Shown here piece by piece: positions 42,066 to 53,710 of a DNA stretch of 64,000 bases. The stretch is from the NCBI GenBank assembly GCA_928212115.1, contig CAKMRJ010003334.1, positions 107,258,452 to 107,322,451 of the forward strand. Direction: 5' to 3'. The notes under the pieces are model-generated. The model saw nothing but the letters and a program-made list of their open reading frames with translations. It was not told the DNA's origin and did not search any database. Within the stretch, counting starts at the first letter, position 1. The number at the start of each line of letters is the position of its first letter. A program made the position numbers and the translations under genes. The stretch is from Lactuca virosa (Eukaryota; Streptophyta; Magnoliopsida; Asterales; Asteraceae).

Positions 42066-45000
42066 TATCACTTATTCTTGATCAAGGCTCAGCTAATCCT
42101 ACTGTGAGTGACTTGTCACTTCCCAATCAACTAGCTATTCCGTCAGTAATGCAACTTAGAACACAAATACTAACACTGCCCAAATGCTGAAACTGCCTGA
42201 ACACTGAACTGCCTGAAGCAGTATGTTGCCACATGGCCGCTTACCAAAAGCTATTGAGACCTCCTGGGTCTCAATTCGATCGCCAATCCTCTGAAATACC
42301 GGGCCCCGGCCTGATTGCGGAGTCAAAAGACCTACATGCAGTCGCTCCACGCGAATTCTAAACGATATCCTTGCCTGTCAATGGTTGCCATTAGTTATCT
42401 TACCACTATGGCTCTAACAACCTCCTGATCCAACTGATCGGATCCATGCGTCGAATCCTGTCGTTACCAAATCCACGGCTAAAAGCGATTGCTACATGAC
42501 TAATGGTAGGCTTATGTAATAAGCAACCTTAAGCAATTCATTGCTTCCCCGATCTCATAATTGTAGTGGCGTTCCTTACAATCTTATCACTGGCTCAACC
42601 AGATCAAATCCATCCAGGTAAATTTGATATCCAATCCGTGGATTTCCATATCCTCACTGCTGCACCCGAACTGGTAGGTACTACTGTTCCTTCCGCGTCC
42701 TAACAACGCGCTCATGCTATCTACCAACCAAGTGAAGGCTGTGGTTACACCCACAGACTTACATCACTCTAGCACTATCTACTAACCCTGTGAATGCTAC
42801 GGCTGCACCCGTAGACTTACAACACTTCCAACACTATCTGCTGCTAGTGAATGCTACAGCTACCCCCGCAGTCTTACAACACTTTCCATACTACCTGATC
42901 GCTAGTGAATGCTATGGCTACCCCCGCAGTCTTACAACACTTTCCATACCGGTCGAACACGCACTCGACCTAACACTCAACTAGACTTGAGTCCTAACTG
43001 GAACTCTAACCTGATTTTCGAAACATGCTATCTGATGCCAAGGAAAAGTGTGACCCAAACGTTGGAACATTTTGTGAACTCCCAACTCACCCAATCCTCA
43101 ATCTAGACGGCTACTCAACCGCCTTCCTCCCTGACGGGGATGCGAAACTCATCCTAGTCTCACACCTATTTCTGCTCTTGAGTACATGGCCGATTCTCCC
43201 CCACTTAGCTTCGGCTAAGTCTTCACGGCTCATGAGAATTGAAGGATCCACAGTCTTTCTTGCTTTCCAGTAATCCGCTGATGACAATATGTGCTTACCA
43301 ATGCTGGTGATCAATCACCAGCTAAACCCTGAGATTGCCCATCCTCTGAAATCTTGAAGAGTACTCTTGAAATCTGGTCCAGTCTGACACCTCGATCCAT
43401 CTACCATGCTAATAACTGGAGGCCTTAATCTTCACCCTAGCTAACGAATCCTCGTTCCTACATCAAATCTTGCAGCACCACTAAACTCTGACCGAACACA
43501 ACCCATGCGAAAGTACATTTCTCTTGAACATCCAATGTCCGAACACTTATACATCTAACACCCGCAACTGACTCCACTATCTTCATGCTACTAGTCCTTC
43601 CCTAGCAATGGTAGTGCCTTGAACTCCAAAGTTCTTCCATAAACATCTAACAACCATACCTGAACAATGACTGAACTACTGAACTCTAACTTCCCTGGAG
43701 AACTATCGCTTTAACTCTGAATTGATATCCTCTGAACACTACTCCTGCATAGATCCTGACAAAATCCGGAATGATAACGGTACACACGGAACCCACTTTG
43801 CAAAGTACATCCCTCTGTAGGTTCATCAAGGACTTTTCGGCATGCAGGATGGCATATTACAATCCTTGATGACCCAAGTAATAGCAGAGAACCAACCCGA
43901 GATCTAACTTATCCCAGCTCACTCATAATTCTGAAGCGATTCAGGTTCCCAATTCTTCTTACTCTCTATTAATCCACTGTCAACAATCTAGAGGAATCCT
44001 GATCACCTTCTGCTGAAATGATCAACCCCGTTACCCTGTAGCAGCCTAAACCCTTGAAGCGACAAACTCCCTTGTGCACTTTCCCATACATGCTGCACTA
44101 ACTCCGGCCCTGCCGGCCTTTCACCCGATGATCAGAAGTCATGGGTCTCTTCCCGGGACCCTCTACTATACACACCTAGAGCGAACCTCTCTTCTCAAGG
44201 TGTTTCAACTCGATCTTGCATCGGCAACCTCTTGGAAATCATATCCTTCAGGGTCTGACTCCCCGTCACGCTCACTAACTCACTTGCCAATGGCTAAGCT
44301 GCAACAACTGGAACATCCTCTATCCCCAAACCGGGTCACAAACTTCTCCCCAAAGCTTCTCAGATTCTCCAAGACTCTCACCGATTCGAGTATAGATCCT
44401 GTGCTTTCAGTAGTACGGGCCCAATACTACATTCCACACCTATCCATACTTTCCTCGGCAATCCTCTCGAATCCTCCAAGTCACTTCCTCAAACTGATGC
44501 ACCCAAGTCTCACTAATCCTCACTACTAACCTGTTGAATCCTATCCTAGGCTTACCTAGGTTCCCGACCTCGCCATGCCATCACCTGCTGAAGAACTCCC
44601 CATGATGCCAACCATCCACCTCCTGGATATCGTCATATCCACTTAGTAGCTGACTCCCATCACTCAAGAGTTGCACAAAGCACAAAGCAAGCAGCATTCG
44701 TGCAGTAGCACTCTGATCCAAAGAACTATCATAGGACATTCAGCCCACATACCACAACTCATGTTATCCACATCCATCCATCCTCCCTGTCGGCTGCCTT
44801 ATGCATGCAAATTATACACATAACAGGATCTAATAGACTGTCGAATAATAGACTCTACCCTAGGACCACAACCAGACAAGGAACAGGAAATAAGGCCAAA
44901 TCAATTATTCTAAGGCTATAAGATCCTAACTGTATACAATTTGAAAAGCATACACATAGCAGTTACTAATACCGATAATCATTCTCATTCCAACATGGCA

Positions 45001-45356
45001 TCCAGTATCTCCAAGGCTACAAGCATCACATATCAGGCCAAATCTATCGTTGACTACTCAGCACTAGCATGCAAGTCTACCAGCTCATATATCATATAAA
45101 GGCATCTCTCCTAGCCCTAAATAGCATACGATTCACAGATTCATAATCAACTCATAACAGATAGCAAATGTGGGTATTCTGGGGAAACTTACTTGAGCTC
45201 GGCTGATTGCACGCATCACACACGTTGTTCTTTTCAAAGTTCTTTTCTCTTTTTAAACCTCTTTTATAAAATGATTTTACTTTTGAAAATTTTCATACCA
45301 AGTCCTTAGTTTTAGTTTAGACACACCCGAGAGTGTGCCCGAATCCCTCAAACCAA
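42066..45356 (-). pseudogene. decayed internal region of element E
   Basis: 44350-44470 is the inverse of the leader seen at 50320-50440 and ~28980-29070. A purine tract AAGTGGGGGAGAAT occurs on the minus strand near 43193-43206, but no LTR start follows it. No Gag or Pol motif is legible. A 58-bp tandem repeat lies at 42732-42953. Confidence 0.5.
42732..42953. repeat. 58-bp tandem repeat, four units
   Basis: Units start GTGAA.GCT at 42732, 42790, 42847 and 42905. Each contains a GC.GTMGAC/GCAGTC core, then TTACAACACTT. Confidence 0.9.
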
Positions 45357-45370
45357 GGCTATGATACCAA
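45357..45370 (-). promoter_or_regulatory. primer binding site of element E
   Basis: TTGGTATCATAGCC on the minus strand lies two bases from the LTR; it is one base off the usual TGGTATCAGAGCC. Confidence 0.85.
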
Positions 45371-45372
45371 CT

Positions 45373-48335
45373 TGTAACGACCCATAAATCGAGAGTAAAA
45401 ATTTCATTTTAAATATATTCAAAACATAGATATCATTTATCCCAAACATCCAAAACATCGTTAATCTAAACATTTATCAGAGTTCATCCCAAAATCATTC
45501 AATGTGGAAAACATAGGTGTGTGCACTGCGATCAATCTGAGCCATTCTTTTCCAAATCGATGATACCTGAAACTAATAAACAAAACTATAAGCACGAAGC
45601 TTAGTGAGTTCCCCAGAGCATACCCCACAAAACCTACATAACCACATAATCCATACTAGCTATTACAGCTACAAAAACCATATCAATCACATAAGCCATG
45701 CCTATAAACATATACGGATGTCGTGGGCTCGTCCCCAGGGTCTTACTCCAGGATGCCATGGGCTCCCCACATGGTCTTACACCTAAGTGCCATGGGCTCT
45801 TCCATGGTCTTTAATAGGAAGGCCATGGGCTCTCCACATGGTCTTACATCCAGGTGTCATGGGCTCTCCCATGGTCTTCCATGCAAAAATCACAAAGACA
45901 ATTAGCATACCACATGATCACTAGCATACCATATATACATGCATACCAAACATATCAATAGTGAATCTACAAGAAACACTACAACATAGTAGGAAAGCCA
46001 TGGGCTCTCCACATGGTCTTACATCCAGGTACCATGGGCTCTCCCATGGTCTCCCAAACAAGCATAACACATATACCACTAACATACTTCCTAGCACATA
46101 ATCAGCTAACATGCCACATAATACAACTTCAGCTAGTGTACCACATATCATAAAATGGGCCGGCCTTGGTGCCTTAGATCCATTGGTATGGTGAGGAGAC
46201 TCACCTGGCAGTGCCGAAGTCCCGCGGATGCAAATCAAGCTGCTGGTTGACAAATTCCCGAACTACCAACTTCAAACAATACCCAATTAATATTTGGGGT
46301 CCCAACACATAACCATAAGTTCTTGGAGTAACAGGCTACATTACCCCCATCTTGACTTGATTCAAGCCCAAGACCCAATCCATAGACCCAAAAGTCAAAC
46401 TAGGAATCAAAGCCCACCATATGGCCCAATTTTCCAAATTGGGCCCAAGCCTTTACATGGTCTTATTCAAAGGCCCAATCATTTATTCCAGTCCAACATT
46501 TTACATTCTAGTGGCCCAATATCATACAATCATTAAGGCCCAAACTATGGCCCAATGTTCCAAATTAGGACCAAACCCTCATATGGGCCTTACCCTAAGC
46601 CCATCAACATATTCTAGTCCATATGATTATTCTTGGATGGCCCATTAATACTCCAATCATCAAGGCCCAAAAGAAAGGCCCAACAATAAACCCAAGTGAA
46701 ATTAGGGTTTTCCCATGAAATGATGATTAGGGTTAAGTGTCCCTACTTAACCCATTAAGGACTTAATCCATTAAGTCCCACCTGACCTTAGGTTAATTGC
46801 AATTGGTTATTAATTAATATTTTAAGTTCATTAAATAATTCTGATGCGGTCCCGATAAGTCCCAAATTAGGGTTTCATGGCATTAGGGTTTTCCAACCCA
46901 TATTAGCCCAATAGGCCCAATAACTAGGTCCTTTGACCAATTAGGGTTCATTATGCCCATTATGATTCCACTAGGCCCATTAAGGTTTCACTAAGCCCAT
47001 TAGGGCTTCATTGGGCCCATTAGGGTTTCAAGCACCCCAACCGAATCAACACAACCAGGCAAAGCACACCACCACCCGACACAGCGGCAGGTGGCGGTAG
47101 GAGGCGGCAGCCACCACCTCACGGTGGTGGTTTGAGTTTCTTTTCATTATTCTTCTTTCTAGTTACATTTTACAATGCTAAACTCCAAAAATCACACACA
47201 CACCCGCTAATACAAACACATATAAACAATAACCTAGTGGTGGCCGCGGTGGCTGCGACCACCTCACGGTGGTGGCAGTGGCGGTTCTCGGTCTTCCAGC
47301 TACACCAAACACACATTCACACACTTCAGTTTGCACTATTCACTCCAGCCACCCACCTGGTGGCTCATGGCGGCGACAATAGTGATTTTATGATGGCATC
47401 CACCACCGCGGTGGTATCTTTTGCTTCCCAGTCAAGCAGCAACTACAATAAACACGAGCATTCAACCCACGACCGGGAATGAATCGACTTCAATGGAAAC
47501 AGCAGCAGCAACGTCATCGGGCGGTGATGGCGGTAGCAAGTCGTGGTGTCGTCATCTTGGAATGGCGCGTCGGCAGCAAGGGATGGAGAATAGGTTAGCG
47601 GTCCAACTCCGAACCACCACAGCTTCCTGAAATCGCTGGTGATGGAACATGAGAAGCAGTGGCGTCGTTGGCGTATCGGTAGTGGTGGCAGTGCTCCGGT
47701 TGCGAGATGGCGGTGGTGGATGAGACCCCTCATGGCAGCGAACGTAGGGGAATAAGAAGAAGAGCAGAGGTCCGGTGGTTTTTCCGACCCAACGGTTTTG
47801 GGTCTGCCGGGGGTGATGGGCGGCGCCGGTGAGGGAGGTATAAGGTGGTTGAGGTGACGGTTGCAACATAAGGGAGGGTTTAGGGTTAGGGTTTGGCAAA
47901 GAAACCATTATATACCCGTGCTCTTAAATCTTATTGCCATAATGGCATAAACAGTCCCTCTCCATAAAATTCTTTTCAACCATGATCCAAAATTTACCAT
48001 TTGAGCCCTAGCATTAAAAATCTATTGCAATCAAGGTACAATATTTACCAGTTACACCCCTGCTTCCTTAATTCCTTTCAAATTCGATCCTTAAGTTACC
48101 AAATAGCCTTTTAGCCCCAAAATCACTTCAAATGAAGTCCCAGAAGTTACCATTTAGTCCCTGCCTTCAGAAATACTTACAAAAATCAATCCGAAACTTA
48201 CACTTTTAACCCCCAACTTCTAAAATTGTCACCTTTGGCTCCCGAAGACCAACTCTCCACTAAAATTATGGATTTTAGGGCTACTATTCATTAATTCATT
48301 AATTTATTTATTTATTTAATAAACGAGGTGTTACA
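45373..48335 (-). repeat. 5' LTR of element E (2963 bp)
   Basis: The minus-strand start is TGTAACACCTCG and the end GGGTCGTTACA. The TATA-like box is TATATAA near 47908-47914 (minus). Downstream (47050-47900) is a GC-rich stretch full of GGTGGTGG/CCACCACC words with overlapping ORFs; I treat these as composition effects. 46290-47040 is rich in GGCCCAAT and CCCATTAGGG words. 34-bp repeats centred on CCATGGGCT lie at 45753-46050. Confidence 0.85.
45753..45885. repeat. 34-bp repeat with CCATGG palindromes in LTR E
   Basis: CCATGGGCT (TCATGGGCT in the fourth unit) recurs at about 45756, 45790, 45823 and 45857. Each is followed by a CATGG partner, so single units form inverted repeats (CCATGGGCTC/TCCCATGG). 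Two more units lie near 45998 and 46031, and the array also occurs at 41931-42056. Confidence 0.85.
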
Positions 48336-49629
48336 GTTGGGCGTACTCACGAGTACGCAGGGAGTATGTAGCAAATAAACAAACCCAAATTTTTAGGGTT
48401 TGAGCCCTATTTAAACATTCTTATGTCCTCAAGACCATTTCCATCATTAGCCTCCATCTCCCAAATCGTCCCTAGCAAACCATAATCCTTTGTGTGAGCC
48501 TTTTTGAGCTTGATAGTGTAATTTTGGTGTTCTTGAAGGAAGAAGAAGGAAGGGAAATCATATTGGAAGCTCAATGCATCTTGGATCCAGAAGTGTTTTA
48601 CCCCCAAGCATCCTTTGGAGGTATAAATTTTGAAACTTGATGAGTTATTTGCTTAGATCTTGTTAGCCTTGAGTTTGTGTTCATTTTTGGTCCCATAATC
48701 TTGGTGTTCATGATTATGGATTACTCTAACTAGAAGAATTATCCTTTTAGACGTTTTTAGGTGTTAGAAACCATAAAAATGTGATTGTGGTCCTTCTATT
48801 CCCTCCATGCAAGAGCTATGATGTCTTAATGGATTTTTAAGTGAGGGTTTTAGCTTTTGGACCTTTTCTAGCCATGGAAAGTCATAAAGGTGGAAACTTT
48901 ATGACTTAAGATTTTATTTGGGACTAGATCTGAGCTTCGTATGTGGTGCCTTAATGGAATAAGCACATAATTGAAAAAGACGAAAATAGTCGAGTACGTT
49001 GGGCGTACCAAGTCGTACGCTGCACGTACCTTGTTAAAGCCTCAATATTTGCTTAGATCTCGACTACGCCCAACGTAGTAACTGAGTACGCGGGGGGTAC
49101 TCATTCAACTTGACCTTCCTTGACTTTTTGACATTCTGACTTTGACCAAGTTTAACCTAGGGGCATATTGGGTATTTGAGTTATAGTTTGAGTTTAAGTC
49201 ACTCGTTGTTGTATAGGTGACCTGTAGAGTTGGGATTTGGAGCAACGTTTTTTCTGCTATATTTTTAGACTACGAGGTGAGTTTCCTCACTGTACTTGTG
49301 GGTCGAAGGCACCAATGCCGACCGAATAGGTTGTGTATCCTGGCTTAGGATGTTTTTAAGATATAGTGCGGTTGGGTTGAGGCAATATTGCTCTGTGTGG
49401 AGGCCAACAAGCCCGGGAGAAATCAAGATGATCAGGGCAAGGCGAAGGCTTGATTGTGCACATCATCCTGGATATTAGGGAATCATGATTTTGGGATACT
49501 ATGATTCATGTTTATGACTTTTGGAAACTAGGTTTTGTAAGACTTTTGGAAACTAGGTTTTGTAAGACCTTTGGGTTATTAAATGGTTTTAAAAATGAAA
49601 ATTTTCACCTTGATTTTTAGGATGTTACA

Positions 49630-50493
49630 AGTTAGTATCGGATCCATGGTTTAAGCGAATTGGATGAGCATTCTTGTGAATCCATACTCAAACTAAGGAT
49701 CTGTAAAAGTTTTCAAAACAGTTTTCAAAATTGTTTTAAGAAAATTAAATTATTTTCAAGGGCAACCAAAGAAGGATGAGATGTGTACGATCAGTCGGAG
49801 CAAGAAAGTGTGCCCCAAGATATCCATACTGTTATTTACTTATGATGAATATGATAGAACTCCATGCTAGTTATAGGGTAGGGATCTTCAAGAATTGCAT
49901 GATAGAATTTCTTGAATTATGATGCATTATTTCCTATAGAGATTTTCTGCTAAAATGTTGCTTGCTTGATGTTTAGTAGAATCCTTTTGGGTATGAATTA
50001 ACTACTAAATAAATACGTTAAGTCACATGCTGCAAAGGTTAAATAATCTTAGAGTGAAGGATTTGGCCCTATTACGCATCTCTTGTTTGAGTCCAACCGG
50101 TATAGAGTTGAGTCTTTTAATCTAAGATTATTTAAGTTATGGTGCAAGTGATTATATTCAAGAAGTAGTTAACTGGCACTAATGGGGGTCTTTCGACAGC
50201 TGATGGTAGGGTGAGGTGGGGATCCTAGGATAGCCTAGGAAATGTTGTAGTATGCATGGTGTGCTGTTTAGCGGGTTTTGGTAGTATCATTATGAGGAGG
50301 TAACTTAGAAGAATTGGGATGAATCTTGAGGAAAGTATGGATAGGTATGGAAGGTAGTATTGGGCCCGTACCGCTAGAAGCACAGGATCTATACTCGAAT
50401 CAAGGAAAGTCACGAAGATTCTAAGAAGCCAGTAAAGGATGGTGTACAAGTTTCTATTTAATGGGTAAAGTGTGATGGATTAATGATGATGGT
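49630..50493 (+). other. degraded primer site and 5' leader of element D
   Basis: TTAGTATCGGATCC (49632-49645) stands where TTGGTATCAGAGCC is expected; its differences are mostly transitions. The rest is leader related to those of A and E. Confidence 0.6.
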
Positions 50494-51096
50494 TTGGTCT
50501 TGTTTAATAGGATGACGATGCCTGGACGGGAAGCAGAACGCTCTGAGATTGGTGTCGACTCAGGGTTACATGGTTGGATTGCCACTGAGATTTCACAGAT
50601 ATTGCGGGAAGATTTGCCTGGTATCATAAGTCGGATCACTGGCAGGATAATTGCCAAGTTCGAGGAGCAAAATGAAGCCTTGCAGACTGTAAGAGAGACT
50701 GCTAAGGCGACTACTGGGGGAGATATTGATGTGGGCACGCGAATCAGAAAGAGAAAAAGGGCTCATTCGGCAATGGACGAGGAGTTAGAGGCTGCTAACT
50801 TGGGTACTGAAAGTCAGGGGGACTTTGATATCTACGGAAAGTATGGTGGAACCCACGGGTTTGCTTGTCACAAATTTCAATGCTACAAGTGTGGAGAAAA
50901 AGGGAATGTCGTTCGTAACTACAAGAAGGATCAGACGTGTTTCCACTATCACCAGCTGAGTCATCTCAAACTCTACAGTCCTGCATGGTTTGCGGAGGGA
51001 GTGCAAGCCCAAACACCCATCGTCCTACGGGAGGTCAATGTTGAATCGCAAGAAATCACAGGTATGAATTTTGACCCTCGGTTTTATCTTGAATAG
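50494..51096 (+). pseudogene. gypsy gag remnant of element D
   Basis: The 200-codon ORF may start at 50494 or at ATG 50512. It has an N-terminal helical part (ISQILREDLPGIISRITGRI), a basic segment (RIRKRKRAH) and a degraded knuckle pair. CYKCGEKGNVVRNY and CFHYHQLSHLKLYS each lack Cys or His ligands. It is shorter than normal gypsy Gag; most of the capsid appears deleted. Confidence 0.7.
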
Positions 51097-53696
51097 ATGT
51101 ACTTGTTTAGTGTGATGCAAAATGGATAGTAATTCATATAATTATCTTGTTAGGGCTATTATGTTATCATTGTTGGGTTTTAAAGGATCGAGGATGCGGC
51201 CTTCAGGGTGTAATTGATGCACTTTTGCACGAGCTTGGGTTCAGTGGATGAGACCGCTCAAGAATTATCAAGTAGTATAAGTTGGCGGTGCTATGTGTGT
51301 AACGATCTTTCTTCAAGTGTAGAGCAACAAATATTTTGGACCCATGAATAGAGCTAAAGAGTAGCATTGACCAGCTTTCTGGAAGGACTCAAATCTACGC
51401 GGAATCCCATTTTGGCAGGTCGCGCCGGTTAGGTTGGAAATGAGTCAGACTAATCTCGGTTCTGATAGAATTCAAGAAGTTTGTTCAATCAGGGAAGCAA
51501 TAGTAGGATCGATTCGATTATTTAAATTGGAAAGATTTCATGGAAAAAGATTTATGGTTGAGATGTTTATTGATATGGATGGTGATCAAACTGGAAAAGC
51601 GTAGGGTTTGGACCCTATGGATGATAGACATGTAGTGAATTCTTGAAGTCGTTAGGAAGGGGCTGATTCCAGGTGGGGGAAAATTACTTGAGGGTATCGA
51701 AAATATTTCCAAGAGCGGAATAACTTTGAGTTTCATATCTACAGACAAGAGGGTAGTTGTGGTATGAGCAAAGGATTACACAAGGAAGAGTGTTCATTTG
51801 TCTGTTGTAATAAGGTAATCAAAGGTTGAGGATTTTGGTTATGTCGTTCGAGGATGTGAAGCAAAGGTAGGGGCTCCTTCTGGATCCACGGCTAGGCTCA
51901 GATCGGGGGTCTTGACTCTTAACGATCTTTATTAGGAATTCTTGTAGATGGTTGGAAAAACCATGGGTTGGTCTTATGGTAGTTGTGGAAGTATTGTGAG
52001 ACCGTGGGGTAACCATAGCGTTCACTAGGTGGTAGATGGGCGTGGAAGTGTGGTAAGTTTATGACCTGGACCAAAGCATTCTATAGGATGAGTTAGGTCG
52101 TACCAGGAATGGTTGGGATAATATGGAAGGTTGCGTATTGTAGTATGGTATGGCTCCTGTGGTTTTGGTAAATGGTAGGCGAGACATTGTTGGATTCTTG
52201 CATGTCAGTGGGATGATGGTCATATTTATATAGGCCCATCGGACGTTGGTCGGGAATCTTCATATCTAAGATTGAGATTTGGCAAGAATGGTGAGGAACC
52301 ATGATATTCTCATCTTCATGGTTGGGTGTAGTCACGATATATTGTGGACCTGTGGCCGAATGATTCACATGGGTGAAAACCGATAGTCTTTTGATTGAGA
52401 CTCTTAGGTCTTGGATCATTAGTTTTCTTGGCATGTTTGGGTGTTAGTACATTGTGGGAGTCGGGAGACTCAATGACCAGCTGGTTTGGATCATGTGACC
52501 AGTTAAAGGATGTTTGGAGTAATATTTCTGCATTAGAAGTCTCTTGCAGAGTGTTTGCACTATGAACCCCGTTTTCTTGCGGTCTGTTTATCAGAAGTTT
52601 GGTTACCAATGTTGGGTATCGGTTATGGAATCTCAAGTCATGAAGTTCGTTGTAAATGACTCGAGTGATTTGTTAGGTGGAGGTACACCAGAGCTGATAA
52701 GGGATTTAGATGTGACGTGGAGTTCTTGGATAGACCATCATTATGCTTGTGGGAGCAATGGATTGGTGATGACTTGTCAGGAAGTCAAGTGTATATTTAA
52801 GGTTTTTGGGCACAATTTTTGGATTTGGGATTTGGCGAAATCCGCAATCAGTATGTTTTGAGTATTATTTCTTCATGTTTTGGTGGTGTTCCTAGCCAGG
52901 GACTAGGGGTAGGTTCGACGAATAGATGATCATCAGCCTTAGAGTATGGTTTCTTAAGTTTAGAGCTGATGGGTTCCCGGTCCCGAGAAATATATTGATG
53001 GAGTTTATTTGTGGTTGTAGTTTTGAGAGTCCCCGGCTGTGTGGTTCTCACTGGAAGTTGGGTCTTACAGTTAGGGAGGGAAAGATAGTCGTTGCGATTG
53101 AGTATTCTCGAGATATTGGGTTGTTTGTTAGCAGTTGTGGGTTCCACGTGGTCTCTCGAGTTTTTTTATAAGATGTCTGGATTTCGAAGTGGTTAAGGGG
53201 ATTTTGTGGAATATGTTGACGTTGTTCATTTTTCACTACAACGGTTATTTATCTGAGACTTATGTTGGCAGTCGCCTTGTTTTCTGGTGGAGGGTTCAAC
53301 AACAGTGAATAGTCAGAGGTTCTGTTTTCTAGTGGTATCAGTAAGATAATTCGGGGTCAGATGAGTTCCGTATGGTTCGGGTTGCGAGATGAAATCATAT
53401 CGACTGTGTTCTAGGATGGTTTTGCCTGTTTGGGAGTCAGCCGAGGTATTGGATTTTCAGATTTCGGGTAAAGTAGTGATGTTTGTTCTTCATTGGTTAA
53501 AGTTAGTGGGTCAAGGATTCATTATTAGTTAGAGTATGTAAGTTTCACTAATATTCAGTCTTGATTGTAGCATGGGGAGGCAGTTGCCTGTATGAGTCGA
53601 CTACTTAGTTTGGGTCGAGGTTGTGGAAGAATTTTCCAAGTTTTCGGGTATGTTTGGAGAGTAGTAAGGAATGATTTTGATGACGAAATCTAATCT
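51097..53696 (+). pseudogene. unreadable pol region of element D
   Basis: Its position between gag and the purine tract implies pol. I could not read any RT, RNase H or integrase motif in any frame. The ORFs on both strands (up to 113 codons) have no recognisable domain. Confidence 0.4.
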
Positions 53697-53710
53697 AACG
53701 GGGGGAGAAT
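53697..53710 (+). promoter_or_regulatory. polypurine tract of element D
   Basis: The tract AACGGGGGGAGAAT is followed directly by the LTR start TGTAACACTC. Confidence 0.85.

Larger units (their letters stand above)
41497..48335 (-). mobile_element. Ty3/gypsy element E with GTTGG target-site duplication
   Basis: It starts TGTAACGACCC and ends GGTGTTACA. GTTGG flanks it on both sides (41492-41496, 48336-48340). The minus-strand primer site at 45357-45370 gives the orientation. The 5' LTR is 45373-48335; the left LTR matches it for only ~560 bp. No intact coding region remains. Confidence 0.85.
41385..49629 (+). repeat. 5' LTR of element D, split by element E
   Basis: Pieces are 41385-41496 and 48341-49629. 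Compared with the 3' LTR it lacks about 450 bp around 49350-49430. It has a TATA-like box at 48409-48417 and GTACG-N5-CGTAC palindromes at 48994, 49015, 49064 (CTACG form) and 49086. A further one lies at the E insertion site, with its partner at 48353. Confidence 0.85.

Noticed and set aside
47875..47896. Interstitial telomere repeat (TTTAGGG)n
   Set aside because: Only about three imperfect units; such words are common in LTR leaders.
47132..47908. Host protein-coding gene on either strand
   Set aside because: The overlapping ORFs on both strands are explained by GGT/CCA-rich composition inside an LTR; no domain is recognised.
52093..53236. ORFs of 60-113 codons on both strands in element D
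   Set aside because: No domain is legible and they lie in the decayed pol region; treated as chance frames.
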